A DNA stretch of 64,000 nucleotides from Sphingopyxis sp. PAMC25046 (lineage in GTDB: Bacteria > Pseudomonadota > Alphaproteobacteria > Sphingomonadales > Sphingomonadaceae), in assembly GCF_004795895.1 (NCBI RefSeq), contig NZ_CP039250.1, positions 806,001 to 870,000 on the forward strand, written 5' to 3'. A program made the translations under genes and the position numbers. The notes under the pieces are model-generated. The model worked only from the letters and a program-made list of their open reading frames with translations. It made no database searches and was not told the origin of the DNA. Positions 1-8,961 of this stretch are shown piece by piece (position 1 is the stretch's first letter; each line of letters starts with the position of its first letter).

Positions 1-486
1 GAGCGCGACGAGCCGGGCGTCGTCGACCCAGCCGTCCGAATATTCGAAGCCGCGAATATATTGCGGCTGGAGCGGCCCGCCCGCGGCATGGCGGCGCAAG
101 TCGACCGAGCGCGTCGCGGGCAACTTCTCGCGGCCCCCGATATGGTCATAGAGAAACAGCCCGAGCCGCAGCAGCCAGCGCGGGCGCAGCCCGTCGCGAT
201 AGGGCAGGACAAAGCGCATCGGATGGATGATATGCGGCGCGATACGCCACAATCGCTCGCGTTCCTTCAGCGCTTCGCGTACCAGGCCGAATTCATAATG
301 TTCGAGATAGCGCAGCCCGCCGTGGATGAGCTTGGTCGATTTCGACGACGTGCCCTGCGCAAGGTCGTCTGCCTCGAGCAGCAGGACCCGCGCGCCGCGC
401 CCCGCGGCATCGCGCGCGACGCCCGCGCCGTTGACGCCGCCGCCGACGACGATGACATCATAAGGGGGCGTGCTGTCGGGCATCAT
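1..486 (-). CDS. glpD: Glycerol-3-phosphate dehydrogenase GlpD, N-terminal part (runs off the left edge)
   Basis: FAD-dependent, membrane-associated oxidation of sn-glycerol-3-phosphate to dihydroxyacetone phosphate. Seen: the first 162 codons, with an N-terminal Rossmann FAD site (VIVVGGGVNGAGVARDAAG), the adjacent LLLEADDLAQGTSSKSTKLIHGG segment and YSDGWVDDARLV, all typical of GlpD. The frame is open to the first base, so the rest of the roughly 500-residue protein lies outside. Two consecutive ATG codons (486 and 483) could each start it. It diverges from zwf across about 120 bp. With gpsA and plsB further right, it is one of three genes here that act on glycerol-3-phosphate. Confidence 0.9.
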   Translation of the reverse strand, partial: MMPDSTPPYDVIVVGGGVNGAGVARDAAGRGARVLLLEADDLAQGTSSKSTKLIHGGLRYLEHYEFGLVREALKERERLWRIAPHIIHPMRFVLPYRDGLRPRWLLRLGLFLYDHIGGREKLPATRSVDLRRHAAGGPLQPQYIRGFEYSDGWVDDARLVAL

Positions 487-607
487 TTTTCCCTATGGCA
501 GCGTTACCCGATTTGCCAAGCTCTCGACATCGTATGCGGCTTACGTATGCGCGTTGCATTCGCAGGGTGCATCCTCCAATTCTGAAAAACTGTCGAAGGG
601 GATTATA

Positions 608-2071
608 GTGAGCGTGAAAGTCGAAACCCTGATCCTGTTCGGCGCGACGGGCGACCTTGCGCAGCGCATGCTCTTTCCCTCGCTCTACAATCTCCACGTC
701 GACGGGCTGCTCGAAGACGCGCTGACGATCGTCGCGTCGGGGCGGTCGAAGATGGATCGCGCGGCGTGTCACCACATGGTGCGCGAAGCGCTGACCGATC
801 ATCTGTCCGACGACCGGCTCGACGAAGCGCAGGTTGCGAGCTTTCTGGAACGCGTGGACTATTGTCCGGTCGATGCCGGTGCCGGGACGGGTTACGACGC
901 GCTGGCGGCAATGCTCGGCGACCGGCTCGGCCGCCCGATCGGCGCCTATCTCTCGACCCCGCCGTCGATGTTCGGCCCGATCGCACAGGGCCTCAAGGCC
1001 GCGAATATCGCGTGCGCCGAATGCCGCATCGCGATGGAAAAGCCGATCGGCCACGATCTCGCCTCGTCGCGCGCGGTGAATGCCGAGGTCGGCGACGCCT
1101 TTGCCGAGGACCGGGTTTTCCGCATCGACCATTATCTCGGCAAGGAAACGGTCCAGAACCTGCTCGCGCTGCGCTTCGCCAACATGCTCTTCGAGCCGCT
1201 GTGGAATGCGCAGGCGATCGACCATGTGCAGATCACCGTCGCCGAGACGGTCGGGCTCGAAGGCCGCGTCTCCTATTATGACGGCGTCGGCGCGCTCAAG
1301 GACATGGTGCAGAACCATATGCTCCAATTGCTCGCGATCATCGCGATGGAGCCGCCGGCGAGCGTGTCGTCGACCGCGGTGCGCGACGAAAAGGTCAAGC
1401 TGCTGCGCTCACTCCGCAAAATGACTGCCGAGGATGTGAAAGCGCACAGCGTGAAAGGCCAGTACACCAGCGGCGCGGTGAACGGCGGCGCGGTCGCGGG
1501 CTATGCCGACGAACTCGGCGATCCATCGAACACCGAAACCTTCGTCGCGCTAAAGGCCTATATCGACAATTGGCGCTGGAAGGGCGTGCCCTTTTACCTT
1601 CGCACCGGCAAAAGGATGCCGCAGCGCAAGTCCGAAGTGCTGATCCAGTTCAAACCGGTGCCGCACAATATTTTCGCGCGCGTCGGCGCGGGCAAGCTCA
1701 ACGCGAACAGCATGATCATCAACCTGCAGCCCGAGGAGAATATCCGGGTCAAGGTGATGGCGAAGCAGCCGGGGCTCGACCGCGAGGGCGTGAAGCTCAA
1801 AGAAGTGACGATGGACGTCTCGCTCTCGCACAGCTTTGCGGGCGAGCGGCGGCGTATTGCGTACGAACGCCTGCTGCTCGATTTCATCGAGGGCGACCAG
1901 ACTTTGTTCGTGCGCCGCGACGAGGTCGAGGCGCAGTGGCAGTGGATCGATTCGATCCGCGATGCCTGGGCGGCGATCGATATGGCGCCGCAGAATTACA
2001 CCGCGGGAAGCTGGGGCCCGTCGAGCGCGATCGCGCTGATCGAACGCGACGGAGCGAGCTGGCATGATTGA
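608..2071 (+). CDS. zwf: Glucose-6-phosphate 1-dehydrogenase
   Basis: Oxidises glucose-6-phosphate to 6-phosphogluconolactone with NAD(P)+, the entry to the Entner-Doudoroff pathway. Seen: nucleotide-binding GATGDLAQR near the N-terminus, the active-site RIDHYLGKETVQN segment, and a total of 487 residues, usual for the family. The reading frame is open further upstream, but GTG at 608 is preferred: it follows GAAGGGG at 595-601 and gives the usual N-terminus (MSVKVETLILFGATGDLA). edd follows after a palindromic repeat. No pgl (6-phosphogluconolactonase) gene sits beside it, unlike many zwf-pgl-edd operons. Confidence 0.95.
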   Translation: MSVKVETLILFGATGDLAQRMLFPSLYNLHVDGLLEDALTIVASGRSKMDRAACHHMVREALTDHLSDDRLDEAQVASFLERVDYCPVDAGAGTGYDALAAMLGDRLGRPIGAYLSTPPSMFGPIAQGLKAANIACAECRIAMEKPIGHDLASSRAVNAEVGDAFAEDRVFRIDHYLGKETVQNLLALRFANMLFEPLWNAQAIDHVQITVAETVGLEGRVSYYDGVGALKDMVQNHMLQLLAIIAMEPPASVSSTAVRDEKVKLLRSLRKMTAEDVKAHSVKGQYTSGAVNGGAVAGYADELGDPSNTETFVALKAYIDNWRWKGVPFYLRTGKRMPQRKSEVLIQFKPVPHNIFARVGAGKLNANSMIINLQPEENIRVKVMAKQPGLDREGVKLKEVTMDVSLSHSFAGERRRIAYERLLLDFIEGDQTLFVRRDEVEAQWQWIDSIRDAWAAIDMAPQNYTAGSWGPSSAIALIERDGASWHD

Positions 2072-2081
2072 GGAGATAAAC

Positions 2082-2263
2082 CCCCTCTCCCCTTGCGGGA
2101 GAGGGTTGCGCAGACTTGCCAGCTTGCTGGCTAGTTGTAGCTGGGTGAGGGGTATGCGCTCGCATGGCGAGCGCGCGAGCCCTTGGCTCGCAACCCCTCA
2201 TCCAACTCCGCCTAGCGCCAAAGGCGCAAGGCTTCGTATCCTTCTCCCGCAAGGGGAGAAGGG
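2082..2263. repeat. Intergenic palindromic repeat, CTCTCCC/GGGAGAG family (copy 1)
   Basis: Outer arms CCCTCTCCCCTTGCGGGAGAGGG and CCTTCTCCCGCAAGGGGAGAAGG flank an inner part with its own inverted repeats. Similar elements recur at about 22.4, 44.7, 45.1, 54.0 and 57.0 kb. This copy lies between zwf and edd and could form strong RNA hairpins. Confidence 0.75.
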
Positions 2264-2278
2264 ATTGAGTATTGCACT

Positions 2279-4120
2279 ATGACTGATCTCCACCCCACCA
2301 TCGCCGCGGTCACCGACCGCATCACCCGCCGCAGCGCGCCGCGCCGCGCCGCCTATCTCGACCTCATGGACCGCCAGCGCGATGCCGGCACCAACCGCGG
2401 CAACCTGTCGTGCGGCAATCTCGCGCACGGCTTCGCGGCGTCGGGCGAGGACAAGCCCGCGATCCGCACCGGCGCAGCGATGAACATCGGCATCGTCACC
2501 AGCTATAACGACATGCTGTCGGCGCATCAGCCCTATGGTCGCTATCCCGAGCAGATCAAACTGTTCGCGCGCGAGGTTGGCGTTACCGCGCAGGTCGCCG
2601 GCGGCGTTCCCGCGATGTGTGATGGCGTGACGCAGGGGCAGGCGGGCATGGACCTGTCGCTGTTCAGCCGCGACAATATCGCGCAGGGCACGGTGATTGC
2701 GCTGAGCCATGCGATGTTCGAGGGCGCACTGCTGCTCGGCATCTGCGACAAGATCGTTCCCGGACTGCTGATCGGCGCGCTGCGCTTCGGTCACCTGCCG
2801 CAGATTCTCGTTCCCGCGGGGCCGATGCCTTCGGGGCTCGCGAACAAGGAAAAGCAGCGCGTCCGCCAGCTCTATGCCGAGGGCAAGGCGAGCCGCGACG
2901 AGCTGCTCGAGGCCGAAGCCGCGTCCTATCATGGCGCGGGCACCTGCACCTTCTACGGCACCGCGAACTCGAACCAGATGATGATGGAGCTGATGGGGCT
3001 GCACATCCCCGGCAGCGCCTTCACCAACCCCGGTACGAAGCTGCGGCAGGAACTGACGCGCGCCGCGACGCACCGGATCGCCGAGATCGGCTGGGACGGC
3101 GACGATTATCGCCCGCTTGGTCGCTGCATCGACGAGAAAGCGATCGTCAACGCCGCGATCGGCCTCCTCGCGACCGGCGGCTCGACCAACCATGCGATTC
3201 ATCTGCCCGCGATCGCCCGCGCGGCGGGGATCGTCATCGACTGGCAGGATTTCGATGAGCTCAGCCACGCGGTGCCTTTGCTCGCGCGCGTCTATCCGAA
3301 CGGCGCGGGCGACGTGAACAATTTCCACGCCGCGGGCGGGATCGGCTATGTCGTGCGCGAACTGCTCGGTGCGGGATTGCTCCACGGCGACGTGCTGACC
3401 GTCGGCGGAACGATGGCCGACTATGCAGCCGAGCCCGTGCTCGTGGATGACGAACTTAACTGGCAGGCGGCGCCCGAAACGAGCCGCGACGATACGATGC
3501 TGCGCCCGGTCGCCGCGCCCTTCTCGGCCGATGGCGGGATGCGCCTGCTCGCGGGCAATCTCGGCCGCGCGATCATCAAGACGAGCGCGGTCGCCGAAGA
3601 CCGCTGGACGATCGAGGCGCCGTGCCGGATCTTCGACGACCAGAACCAGGTGCTGACCGCGTTCAAGGCGGGCGAGCTCGAACGCGACGTCGTCGTCGTC
3701 GTCCGCTTCCAGGGCCCGCGTGCCAACGGCATGCCCGAACTGCACAAGCTGACCCCGGCGCTCGGCGTGCTACAGGACAAGGGCTTTCGCGTTGCCTTGC
3801 TCACCGACGGCCGCATGTCGGGCGCGAGCGGCAAGGTGCCTGCGGTGATCCACCTCTCGCCCGAAGCCTTGCCCGGCCCCGACGGGGTGAGCGGCCCGCT
3901 CGCCTATCTGCAGGACGGCGACATCGTCCGCGTTTGCGCGGTGAAGGGCGAAGTCGTCGCGCTCGTCGACGCAGCTGAATGGGTGGCGCGCCAGCCCGCT
4001 GCCGCGCCACCCCCCGCCGTCGGCGTCGGTCGCGAACTCTTCGCGCTGTTTCGCCATCACGCCGACGAGGCGGAAAAGGGCGGCTCGGCAGTGCTCGCGG
4101 CGATGGAAACCGTAACTTAA
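2279..4120 (+). CDS. edd: 6-phosphogluconate dehydratase
   Basis: IlvD/Edd family [4Fe-4S] dehydratase that converts 6-phosphogluconate to 2-keto-3-deoxy-6-phosphogluconate (KDPG). Seen: 613 residues, usual length; [18 protein letters not shown] near the N-terminus; cysteines in [11 protein letters not shown] and in [19 protein letters not shown]; and the C-terminal [24 protein letters not shown] block. ATG 2279 gives a normal N-terminus. It lies between zwf and eda on the same strand, each separated from edd by a palindromic repeat, consistent with one Entner-Doudoroff transcription unit. glk, often found in this operon in relatives, is absent. Confidence 0.96.
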   Translation: MTDLHPTIAAVTDRITRRSAPRRAAYLDLMDRQRDAGTNRGNLSCGNLAHGFAASGEDKPAIRTGAAMNIGIVTSYNDMLSAHQPYGRYPEQIKLFAREVGVTAQVAGGVPAMCDGVTQGQAGMDLSLFSRDNIAQGTVIALSHAMFEGALLLGICDKIVPGLLIGALRFGHLPQILVPAGPMPSGLANKEKQRVRQLYAEGKASRDELLEAEAASYHGAGTCTFYGTANSNQMMMELMGLHIPGSAFTNPGTKLRQELTRAATHRIAEIGWDGDDYRPLGRCIDEKAIVNAAIGLLATGGSTNHAIHLPAIARAAGIVIDWQDFDELSHAVPLLARVYPNGAGDVNNFHAAGGIGYVVRELLGAGLLHGDVLTVGGTMADYAAEPVLVDDELNWQAAPETSRDDTMLRPVAAPFSADGGMRLLAGNLGRAIIKTSAVAEDRWTIEAPCRIFDDQNQVLTAFKAGELERDVVVVVRFQGPRANGMPELHKLTPALGVLQDKGFRVALLTDGRMSGASGKVPAVIHLSPEALPGPDGVSGPLAYLQDGDIVRVCAVKGEVVALVDAAEWVARQPAAAPPPAVGVGRELFALFRHHADEAEKGGSAVLAAMETVT

Positions 4121-4122
4121 TC

Positions 4123-4200
4123 CGTCGCCCCCGCGAAGGCGGGGGCCGCCACCGGCCTAGCGCCACCCTGCCAACGGCCCCCGCCCTCGCGGGGGCGACG
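4123..4200. repeat. Intergenic palindromic repeat, CGTCGCCCCCGCGAAGGCGGGGGC family (copy 1)
   Basis: Two arms, CGTCGCCCCCGCGAAGGC and GCCCTCGCGGGGGCGACG, surround a short centre between edd and eda. A second copy lies at 33031-33119. Could form a hairpin in the edd-eda message. Confidence 0.7.
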
Positions 4201-4212
4201 AAGGAAAAAGAC

Positions 4213-4836
4213 ATGACCGACCACAGCATCGAACAGATCATGGCGCTCGCCCCCGTCATCCCGGTGATCGTCATCGACCGTGTCGAGGATGCGGTGCCGA
4301 TGGCCGAGGCGCTCGTCGCGGGCGGGCTCAAGGTGCTCGAGGTGACGATGCGCACCCCCGCCGCGCTCGACGCGATCCGGGCGATGAAGAAGGTCCCGGG
4401 CGCCGTCGTCGGCGCGGGCACGGTGCTCAACCCGCGGATGCTCAAGGATGCGATCGACGCGGGCTCCGAATTCATCGTCTCGCCCGGCCTCACCGACAGT
4501 CTCGGCGAAGCCGCAGTCGCGAGCGGCGTTCCCTTCCTGCCCGGCGTCGCCAATGCGTCGAACATCATGGCGGGGCTCGACCTCGGCCTCGACAGCTTCA
4601 AATTCTTCCCCGCGGCGACGAGCGGCGGCATCCCGGCGCTGAAGGCGCTCGCTGGCCCGTTCGGCGGCATCAATTTCTGCCCGACCGGCGGCATCAGCGC
4701 CGCGACCGCGCCCGACTGGCTCGCGCTGGGTCCGGTGCTCTGCGTCGGCGGCAGCTGGGTCGTTCCGTCGGGGCCGCTCGACACGGTCAAGATCGAGGCC
4801 TTGGCGCGCGAGGCATCGGCACTTTCGGGCCATTGA
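4213..4836 (+). CDS. eda: KDPG aldolase (2-dehydro-3-deoxy-phosphogluconate aldolase)
   Basis: Class I aldolase that cleaves KDPG to pyruvate and glyceraldehyde-3-phosphate, the last step of the Entner-Doudoroff route. Seen: 207 residues; LEVTMRTPAALDAI (Glu side), GAGTVLNPRMLKDAIDAGSEFIVSPG, Schiff-base Lys in SFKFFPA, and FCPTGGIS near the C-terminus. The frame stays open upstream across the repeat, but ATG 4213 follows an AAGGAAAAAGAC purine stretch and gives a family-typical start. Last gene of the zwf-edd-eda group. Confidence 0.95.
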   Translation: MTDHSIEQIMALAPVIPVIVIDRVEDAVPMAEALVAGGLKVLEVTMRTPAALDAIRAMKKVPGAVVGAGTVLNPRMLKDAIDAGSEFIVSPGLTDSLGEAAVASGVPFLPGVANASNIMAGLDLGLDSFKFFPAATSGGIPALKALAGPFGGINFCPTGGISAATAPDWLALGPVLCVGGSWVVPSGPLDTVKIEALAREASALSGH

Positions 4837-4897
4837 TTAACCCCATTTTACCTGTCATCGTGCAGGGACAAGGCGGCAATAAGCCGTTGGTGGGGAG

Positions 4898-6484
4898 ATG
4901 CGCGTGCCGAGGCCGCAGCCGCATTTGGAAGAAGTTCTGGCGTCCGAACCCGGACCGCATATCGCCGCGCTGTTCGATTTCGACGGCACGATCATCTCGG
5001 GCTATTCGGCGACCGCGATGCTGCGCGAGAAATTCCAGCGCCGCGAAATGTCGGTCGAGGAAATCGCCGAGACAGCGAACGTCCTCGCGCAGCACAGTCT
5101 CGGCAGCATCGGCTTCTCGGGGCTGATGACCGCCGCGGCGAAGTTCATGAAGGGCGTCGACGAGGAGAGTTTCGTCGAGTTCGGCGAGGAGCTTTACCGA
5201 AAGCATATCGCGCGCAAAATCTATCCCGAAACGCGCGCGATCATCGAGGCGCATCAGGCGAAGGGGCACCGCGTCGCGATCATCTCGTCGGCGACGATCT
5301 ACCAGATCGAGCCGACCGCGCGCGACCTCGGCATCACCGACGTCAAATGCTCGTCGTACGAGATCGAGGATGGGGTCTTCACCGGCGAAATCATCCGTCC
5401 GCTCTGTTTCGGCGAGGGCAAGGTGCTCGCCGCCGAAGAACTTGCCGCCGAATATGGCCTCGATCTCGACCAGAGCTTTTTCTATTCGGACAGCGACGAC
5501 GATATCGAATTGCTCGAACGCGTCGGCAAGCCGCGCCCGCTCAATCCCAACATGAAGCTGAAGGGCATCGCCGACGAACGGAACTGGCCGGTCCAGCGCT
5601 TCGCGAGCCGCGGCACGCCGTCGTGGGTCGATTACACGCGCACCATCTATGCCACGGGCTCGCTCGTCGGTGCCTTTGCCGCGGGGCTGCCGATCTGGGC
5701 GCTCACGCGTTCGCAGCGCGAGGCGGTCAATTTCTCGATGGGGCTGTTCGGCGATTTCGCAACCGCGATCACCGGCGTCGAGCTCGAGGTCGAGGATGAA
5801 CGCCACCTCTGGTCGTCGCGCCCGTGCGTCTTCATCTTCAATCACCAGAGCAAGGCCGATGTGATGATCCTCGCCAAGCTCATCCGCCGCGACATGGGCG
5901 GGGTAGGGAAGAAAGAGATCAAGGACATCCCCATCCTGGGAAAACTGATGGAATGGGGGGGCACCGTGTTCGTCGACCGCGCCGACGGCAAGAGCGCGAT
6001 CAAGGCAATGGAGCCGCTGGTTGACGCGATCCAGCAGGAAGGCAAGTCGATCTGCATCGCGCCCGAGGGCACGCGCAGCCTGACGCCGAAGCTCGAACCC
6101 TTCAAGAAGGGCGCGTTCCACCTCGCGATGCAGGCGAGGGTGCCGATCGTCCCGATCGTCATCCATAACGCGACCGACGTCGCGCCCAAGAATGAGTTCG
6201 TGATGCGCCCCGCGACGGTGCGCGTCACCGTGCTGCCGCCGGTCGATACGTCGAAGTGGACACCGAAGACGATCAGCAACCATGTGCGCGACGTGCGCAA
6301 CATGTTCCTGCGCACGCTCGGGCAGCCCGAGGAAAGCGTGGCGGAATCGGTCGCGACCGAGACCGCTCCGCCCAAGGAAAAGGCCGCGAAAGCGAAGCCT
6401 GAAAAGGTGACTGAGAAGAAGCCTGCCCCAAAGAAAAAGGCGCCGGCGAAAAAGCCGGCCGCGCGCAAGGGAAAGACCGGCTAA
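4898..6484 (+). CDS. HAD-IB phosphatase / 1-acylglycerol-3-phosphate acyltransferase fusion (PlsC-type)
   Basis: Two-domain enzyme of 528 residues. Domain 1 is a HAD-IB phosphatase: DFDGT at 27-31, IISSAT near 128-133, SDSDDD near 197-202. Domain 2 is a PlsC-type acyltransferase: NHQSKAD at 315-321 (H-x4-D) and EGTRS at 390-394. Likely role: acylation of lysophosphatidate, possibly followed by dephosphorylation, feeding phospholipid and neutral-lipid synthesis. The last 45 or so residues are a basic Lys/Ala/Pro-rich tail, not needed for catalysis in this family. First gene of the acylglycerol block; the PlsB gene starts 3 nt after its stop. The domain order matches the mycobacterial PlsC Rv2483c, from recalled knowledge. 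Confidence 0.88.
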   Translation: MRVPRPQPHLEEVLASEPGPHIAALFDFDGTIISGYSATAMLREKFQRREMSVEEIAETANVLAQHSLGSIGFSGLMTAAAKFMKGVDEESFVEFGEELYRKHIARKIYPETRAIIEAHQAKGHRVAIISSATIYQIEPTARDLGITDVKCSSYEIEDGVFTGEIIRPLCFGEGKVLAAEELAAEYGLDLDQSFFYSDSDDDIELLERVGKPRPLNPNMKLKGIADERNWPVQRFASRGTPSWVDYTRTIYATGSLVGAFAAGLPIWALTRSQREAVNFSMGLFGDFATAITGVELEVEDERHLWSSRPCVFIFNHQSKADVMILAKLIRRDMGGVGKKEIKDIPILGKLMEWGGTVFVDRADGKSAIKAMEPLVDAIQQEGKSICIAPEGTRSLTPKLEPFKKGAFHLAMQARVPIVPIVIHNATDVAPKNEFVMRPATVRVTVLPPVDTSKWTPKTISNHVRDVRNMFLRTLGQPEESVAESVATETAPPKEKAAKAKPEKVTEKKPAPKKKAPAKKPAARKGKTG

Positions 6485-6487
6485 GCG

Positions 6488-8845
6488 GTGGCCGACGGAA
6501 CGCCCCGCAACCCGATCGTGGCGGAGGAGGCGGCCGACCGGCTTTACATCATCGACGCGCGCAACGGCGTCGAACGGCGCATATTGCTCGACTGGATCCA
6601 TTCGACCTGTGACGGGTCGGGCGGCGATGACGAGCCTGCCTGGGCGAGCCTCGACATCGAGGACGGCGATCACGCCCTGCCCGTCGATGTTTTACAGGCG
6701 CGGCTCGACGGCGCGCCGTCGCGGCTGATCGTGCCGCTGCGCGTCGCGTGGCGCATCCCGGGCTTCGACAAGGACCGGGCGCTCAAATTCCGTCACCTGA
6801 TTTTCGGCGATCCCCGCCATCCGGGGCCGCTCAGGTCGCGGCTGATCCTGCTCCGCGACCGACGGCGCGCGCAGATTTTGGTGGGCGAGGCGGCAACGCT
6901 CGACGCGCTACGCGACCGTTTCTGCGAGCAGACCGGCGGGGGCGACGGCGAGGGGGCGGACAGCCCCGAATTCGCCGGCTTCGTCGCGCGGCAGGCGGCG
7001 CTCGCGCTCGATGTCGCCGAGCGCGGGATTCGCGGCACACGCTACAAGGTCCCGCGCTTCGTCGCCGATGGCCTGCGTACCAGTCCCAAATTCCGCGCCG
7101 CGCTTGCCGAACTCGCGGAGAAGACGGGCCGCCCCGTCGCGGACCTGTATCGTGAAGCGCGCCCGCTGATGAAAGAGGCCATTGCGCGGCCGTCGGCGCT
7201 GTTCCTCGACCTGCGCGCGCGGCTCGACCGCATGATGTTCGGCGGTTACGCGCCCGAGATGGAGATCGACGCGGCCGAGTTGGCCAGGCTTCGCAATATC
7301 CTGCGCGAGCATCCGACCGCGATCCTCTTCACGCACAAGACCTATATCGACGGCGCGACGCCCAGCCGGCTGACCTATGAAAAGGACATGCCGATGTTGC
7401 ACAGCTTCGGCGGCGCCAACCTCGACTTCGCGATCATGGGCGAGTTCTTCCGCCGTTCGGGAATGATCTTCATCCGCCGCAGCTTTCAGGACCAGCCCGT
7501 CTACAAGCTGGTGCTGCGCCACTATATCGCCTGGCTGCTCGCCAAGCGCTTTCCGCTGAGCTGGGCGTTCGAGGGGACGCGTTCACGCCTCGGCAAGCTG
7601 ATGCCGCCCAAATATGGCCTGATGAAATATGTGCTCGATGCGGCGCATGCGACGGGGACGCGCGGCGTGCATTTCGTGCCCTTCGTCACCAGCTTCGACC
7701 TGATCCGCGACGTCGAGGAATATGCCGCCGAGCAGACGGGACGGAACAAGAAGCCCGAGAGCCTGTCGTGGTTCATCGGCTATATGAAGAGCCTCAAGGA
7801 ACCGTCGGGCCGCATCCGCCTCGACATCGGCGAGCCCGTAGTGATCGACACGGCGCCCGGGCCCGACGACAAGCGCGCGCTCGAGCAGATCGCCTTTGCG
7901 GTGGCGGTCGAGGCGAACCGCGTCACGCCGCTCACCGTCACGTCGGTGATGTGCCTGATCCTGCTCGGCATGGCGCCGCGCGGCGCGACCTCGGCCGAAT
8001 TGCTGGGCGCGATCGGCGCGGTGACCGACTGGGCGCGCGCGCGCGGGATAAGGCTCAGCAAGGAACTCGAAAGCGGCGACGATGCCGCGCTGTCCGCCAC
8101 GGTCGATACGCTCGTCGCGAGCGGGCTGCTGACGCGTTACGAGGCGGGCAGCGAAAATGTCTATTCGATCGACCCCGCCAAACATCCGATGGCGAGTTAT
8201 TATCGCAACATCATCGCGCATCATTTCCTCGATCGCGCGATGATCGAACTCGCGCTGTTCGAACTGCGTGACGCCGACAGCGGCGATGCGACCGCCGCCT
8301 TCTGGACGAAGATCGACCGCCTGCGCGACCTGTTCAAATTCGAATTCTTCTATCCGCCGCGCGATGAGCATCGCGCCGCGATCGAGGCCGAACTGGGGCG
8401 CATCGACCCCGTCTGGGACCGCCGCCTCGCGAGCGGCGACCGCGGCATCGCGCAATTGCTCCGCCGGTGCCAGCCGGTCGTCGGCCACGCGATCCTGCTG
8501 CCCTTCGCCGAGGCCTATTCGGTCGTCGCCGACCTGCTCGCGCGCGCCAAGCCCGGCGATGCGGTCGATGAAAAGGCGCTGCTCGACGCGGCGCTCGTCG
8601 AGGGACGGCAGGCCTATCTGCTCCGCCGGATCAGCAGCGAGGCGGCGATCGGCAAATTGCTCTTTGCCAATGGGCTGTCGCTGATGCGTCACATGGGGCT
8701 CGCCGAGGAGGCGACGCCTGACACGCTCGCCGTGCGCCGCGCACTGCTGATGGAACTGCGCGGCCTTGCCAACGTCATGGAAACGATGCGGCTTTCGACC
8801 GTCGCGCTTGCGGACCGATTGCCGGGTTCAGGAGAGCGGGCGTGA
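6488..8845 (+). CDS. plsB: Glycerol-3-phosphate 1-O-acyltransferase, PlsB family
   Basis: Membrane-associated acyltransferase that makes lysophosphatidate from glycerol-3-phosphate and an acyl donor. Seen: 785 residues, close to the usual PlsB length; motif I as FTHKTYIDGATPS near residue 280 (H-x4-D kept, though the common NHRSHMD form is not); GGANLDFAIMGEFFRRSGMIFIRRSF; and FEGTRSRLGK near 360. GTG start at 6488, 3 nt after the preceding stop, implies translational coupling with the PlsC-type enzyme. The two would act in consecutive steps from glycerol-3-phosphate to phosphatidate. Confidence 0.88.
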   Translation: MADGTPRNPIVAEEAADRLYIIDARNGVERRILLDWIHSTCDGSGGDDEPAWASLDIEDGDHALPVDVLQARLDGAPSRLIVPLRVAWRIPGFDKDRALKFRHLIFGDPRHPGPLRSRLILLRDRRRAQILVGEAATLDALRDRFCEQTGGGDGEGADSPEFAGFVARQAALALDVAERGIRGTRYKVPRFVADGLRTSPKFRAALAELAEKTGRPVADLYREARPLMKEAIARPSALFLDLRARLDRMMFGGYAPEMEIDAAELARLRNILREHPTAILFTHKTYIDGATPSRLTYEKDMPMLHSFGGANLDFAIMGEFFRRSGMIFIRRSFQDQPVYKLVLRHYIAWLLAKRFPLSWAFEGTRSRLGKLMPPKYGLMKYVLDAAHATGTRGVHFVPFVTSFDLIRDVEEYAAEQTGRNKKPESLSWFIGYMKSLKEPSGRIRLDIGEPVVIDTAPGPDDKRALEQIAFAVAVEANRVTPLTVTSVMCLILLGMAPRGATSAELLGAIGAVTDWARARGIRLSKELESGDDAALSATVDTLVASGLLTRYEAGSENVYSIDPAKHPMASYYRNIIAHHFLDRAMIELALFELRDADSGDATAAFWTKIDRLRDLFKFEFFYPPRDEHRAAIEAELGRIDPVWDRRLASGDRGIAQLLRRCQPVVGHAILLPFAEAYSVVADLLARAKPGDAVDEKALLDAALVEGRQAYLLRRISSEAAIGKLLFANGLSLMRHMGLAEEATPDTLAVRRALLMELRGLANVMETMRLSTVALADRLPGSGERA

Positions 8846-8857
8846 CTTTCCTTCCTT

Positions 8858-8930
8858 CGTCATTCCCGCGAAAGCGGGAACCCAGTTGCAACGGCAGCTC
8901 GCTGGGTTCCCGCTTCCGCGGGAATGACGA
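8858..8930. repeat. Palindromic repeat, CGTCATTCCCGCGAAAGCGGGAA type
   Basis: Arms CGTCATTCCCGCGAAAGCGG and CCGCTTCCGCGGGAATGACG with an inner CCCAG/CTGGG pair. Occupies most of the gap between plsB and the wax synthase gene and can form a long hairpin. Confidence 0.75.
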
Positions 8931-8961
8931 GATGTTTTTTGGTTTCAGGGGATAGGTCCAA

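Noticed and set aside
2198..3745. A 515-codon open frame antisense to edd
   Set aside because: The composition is Arg/Ala-rich without family motifs, and edd on the other strand is certain.
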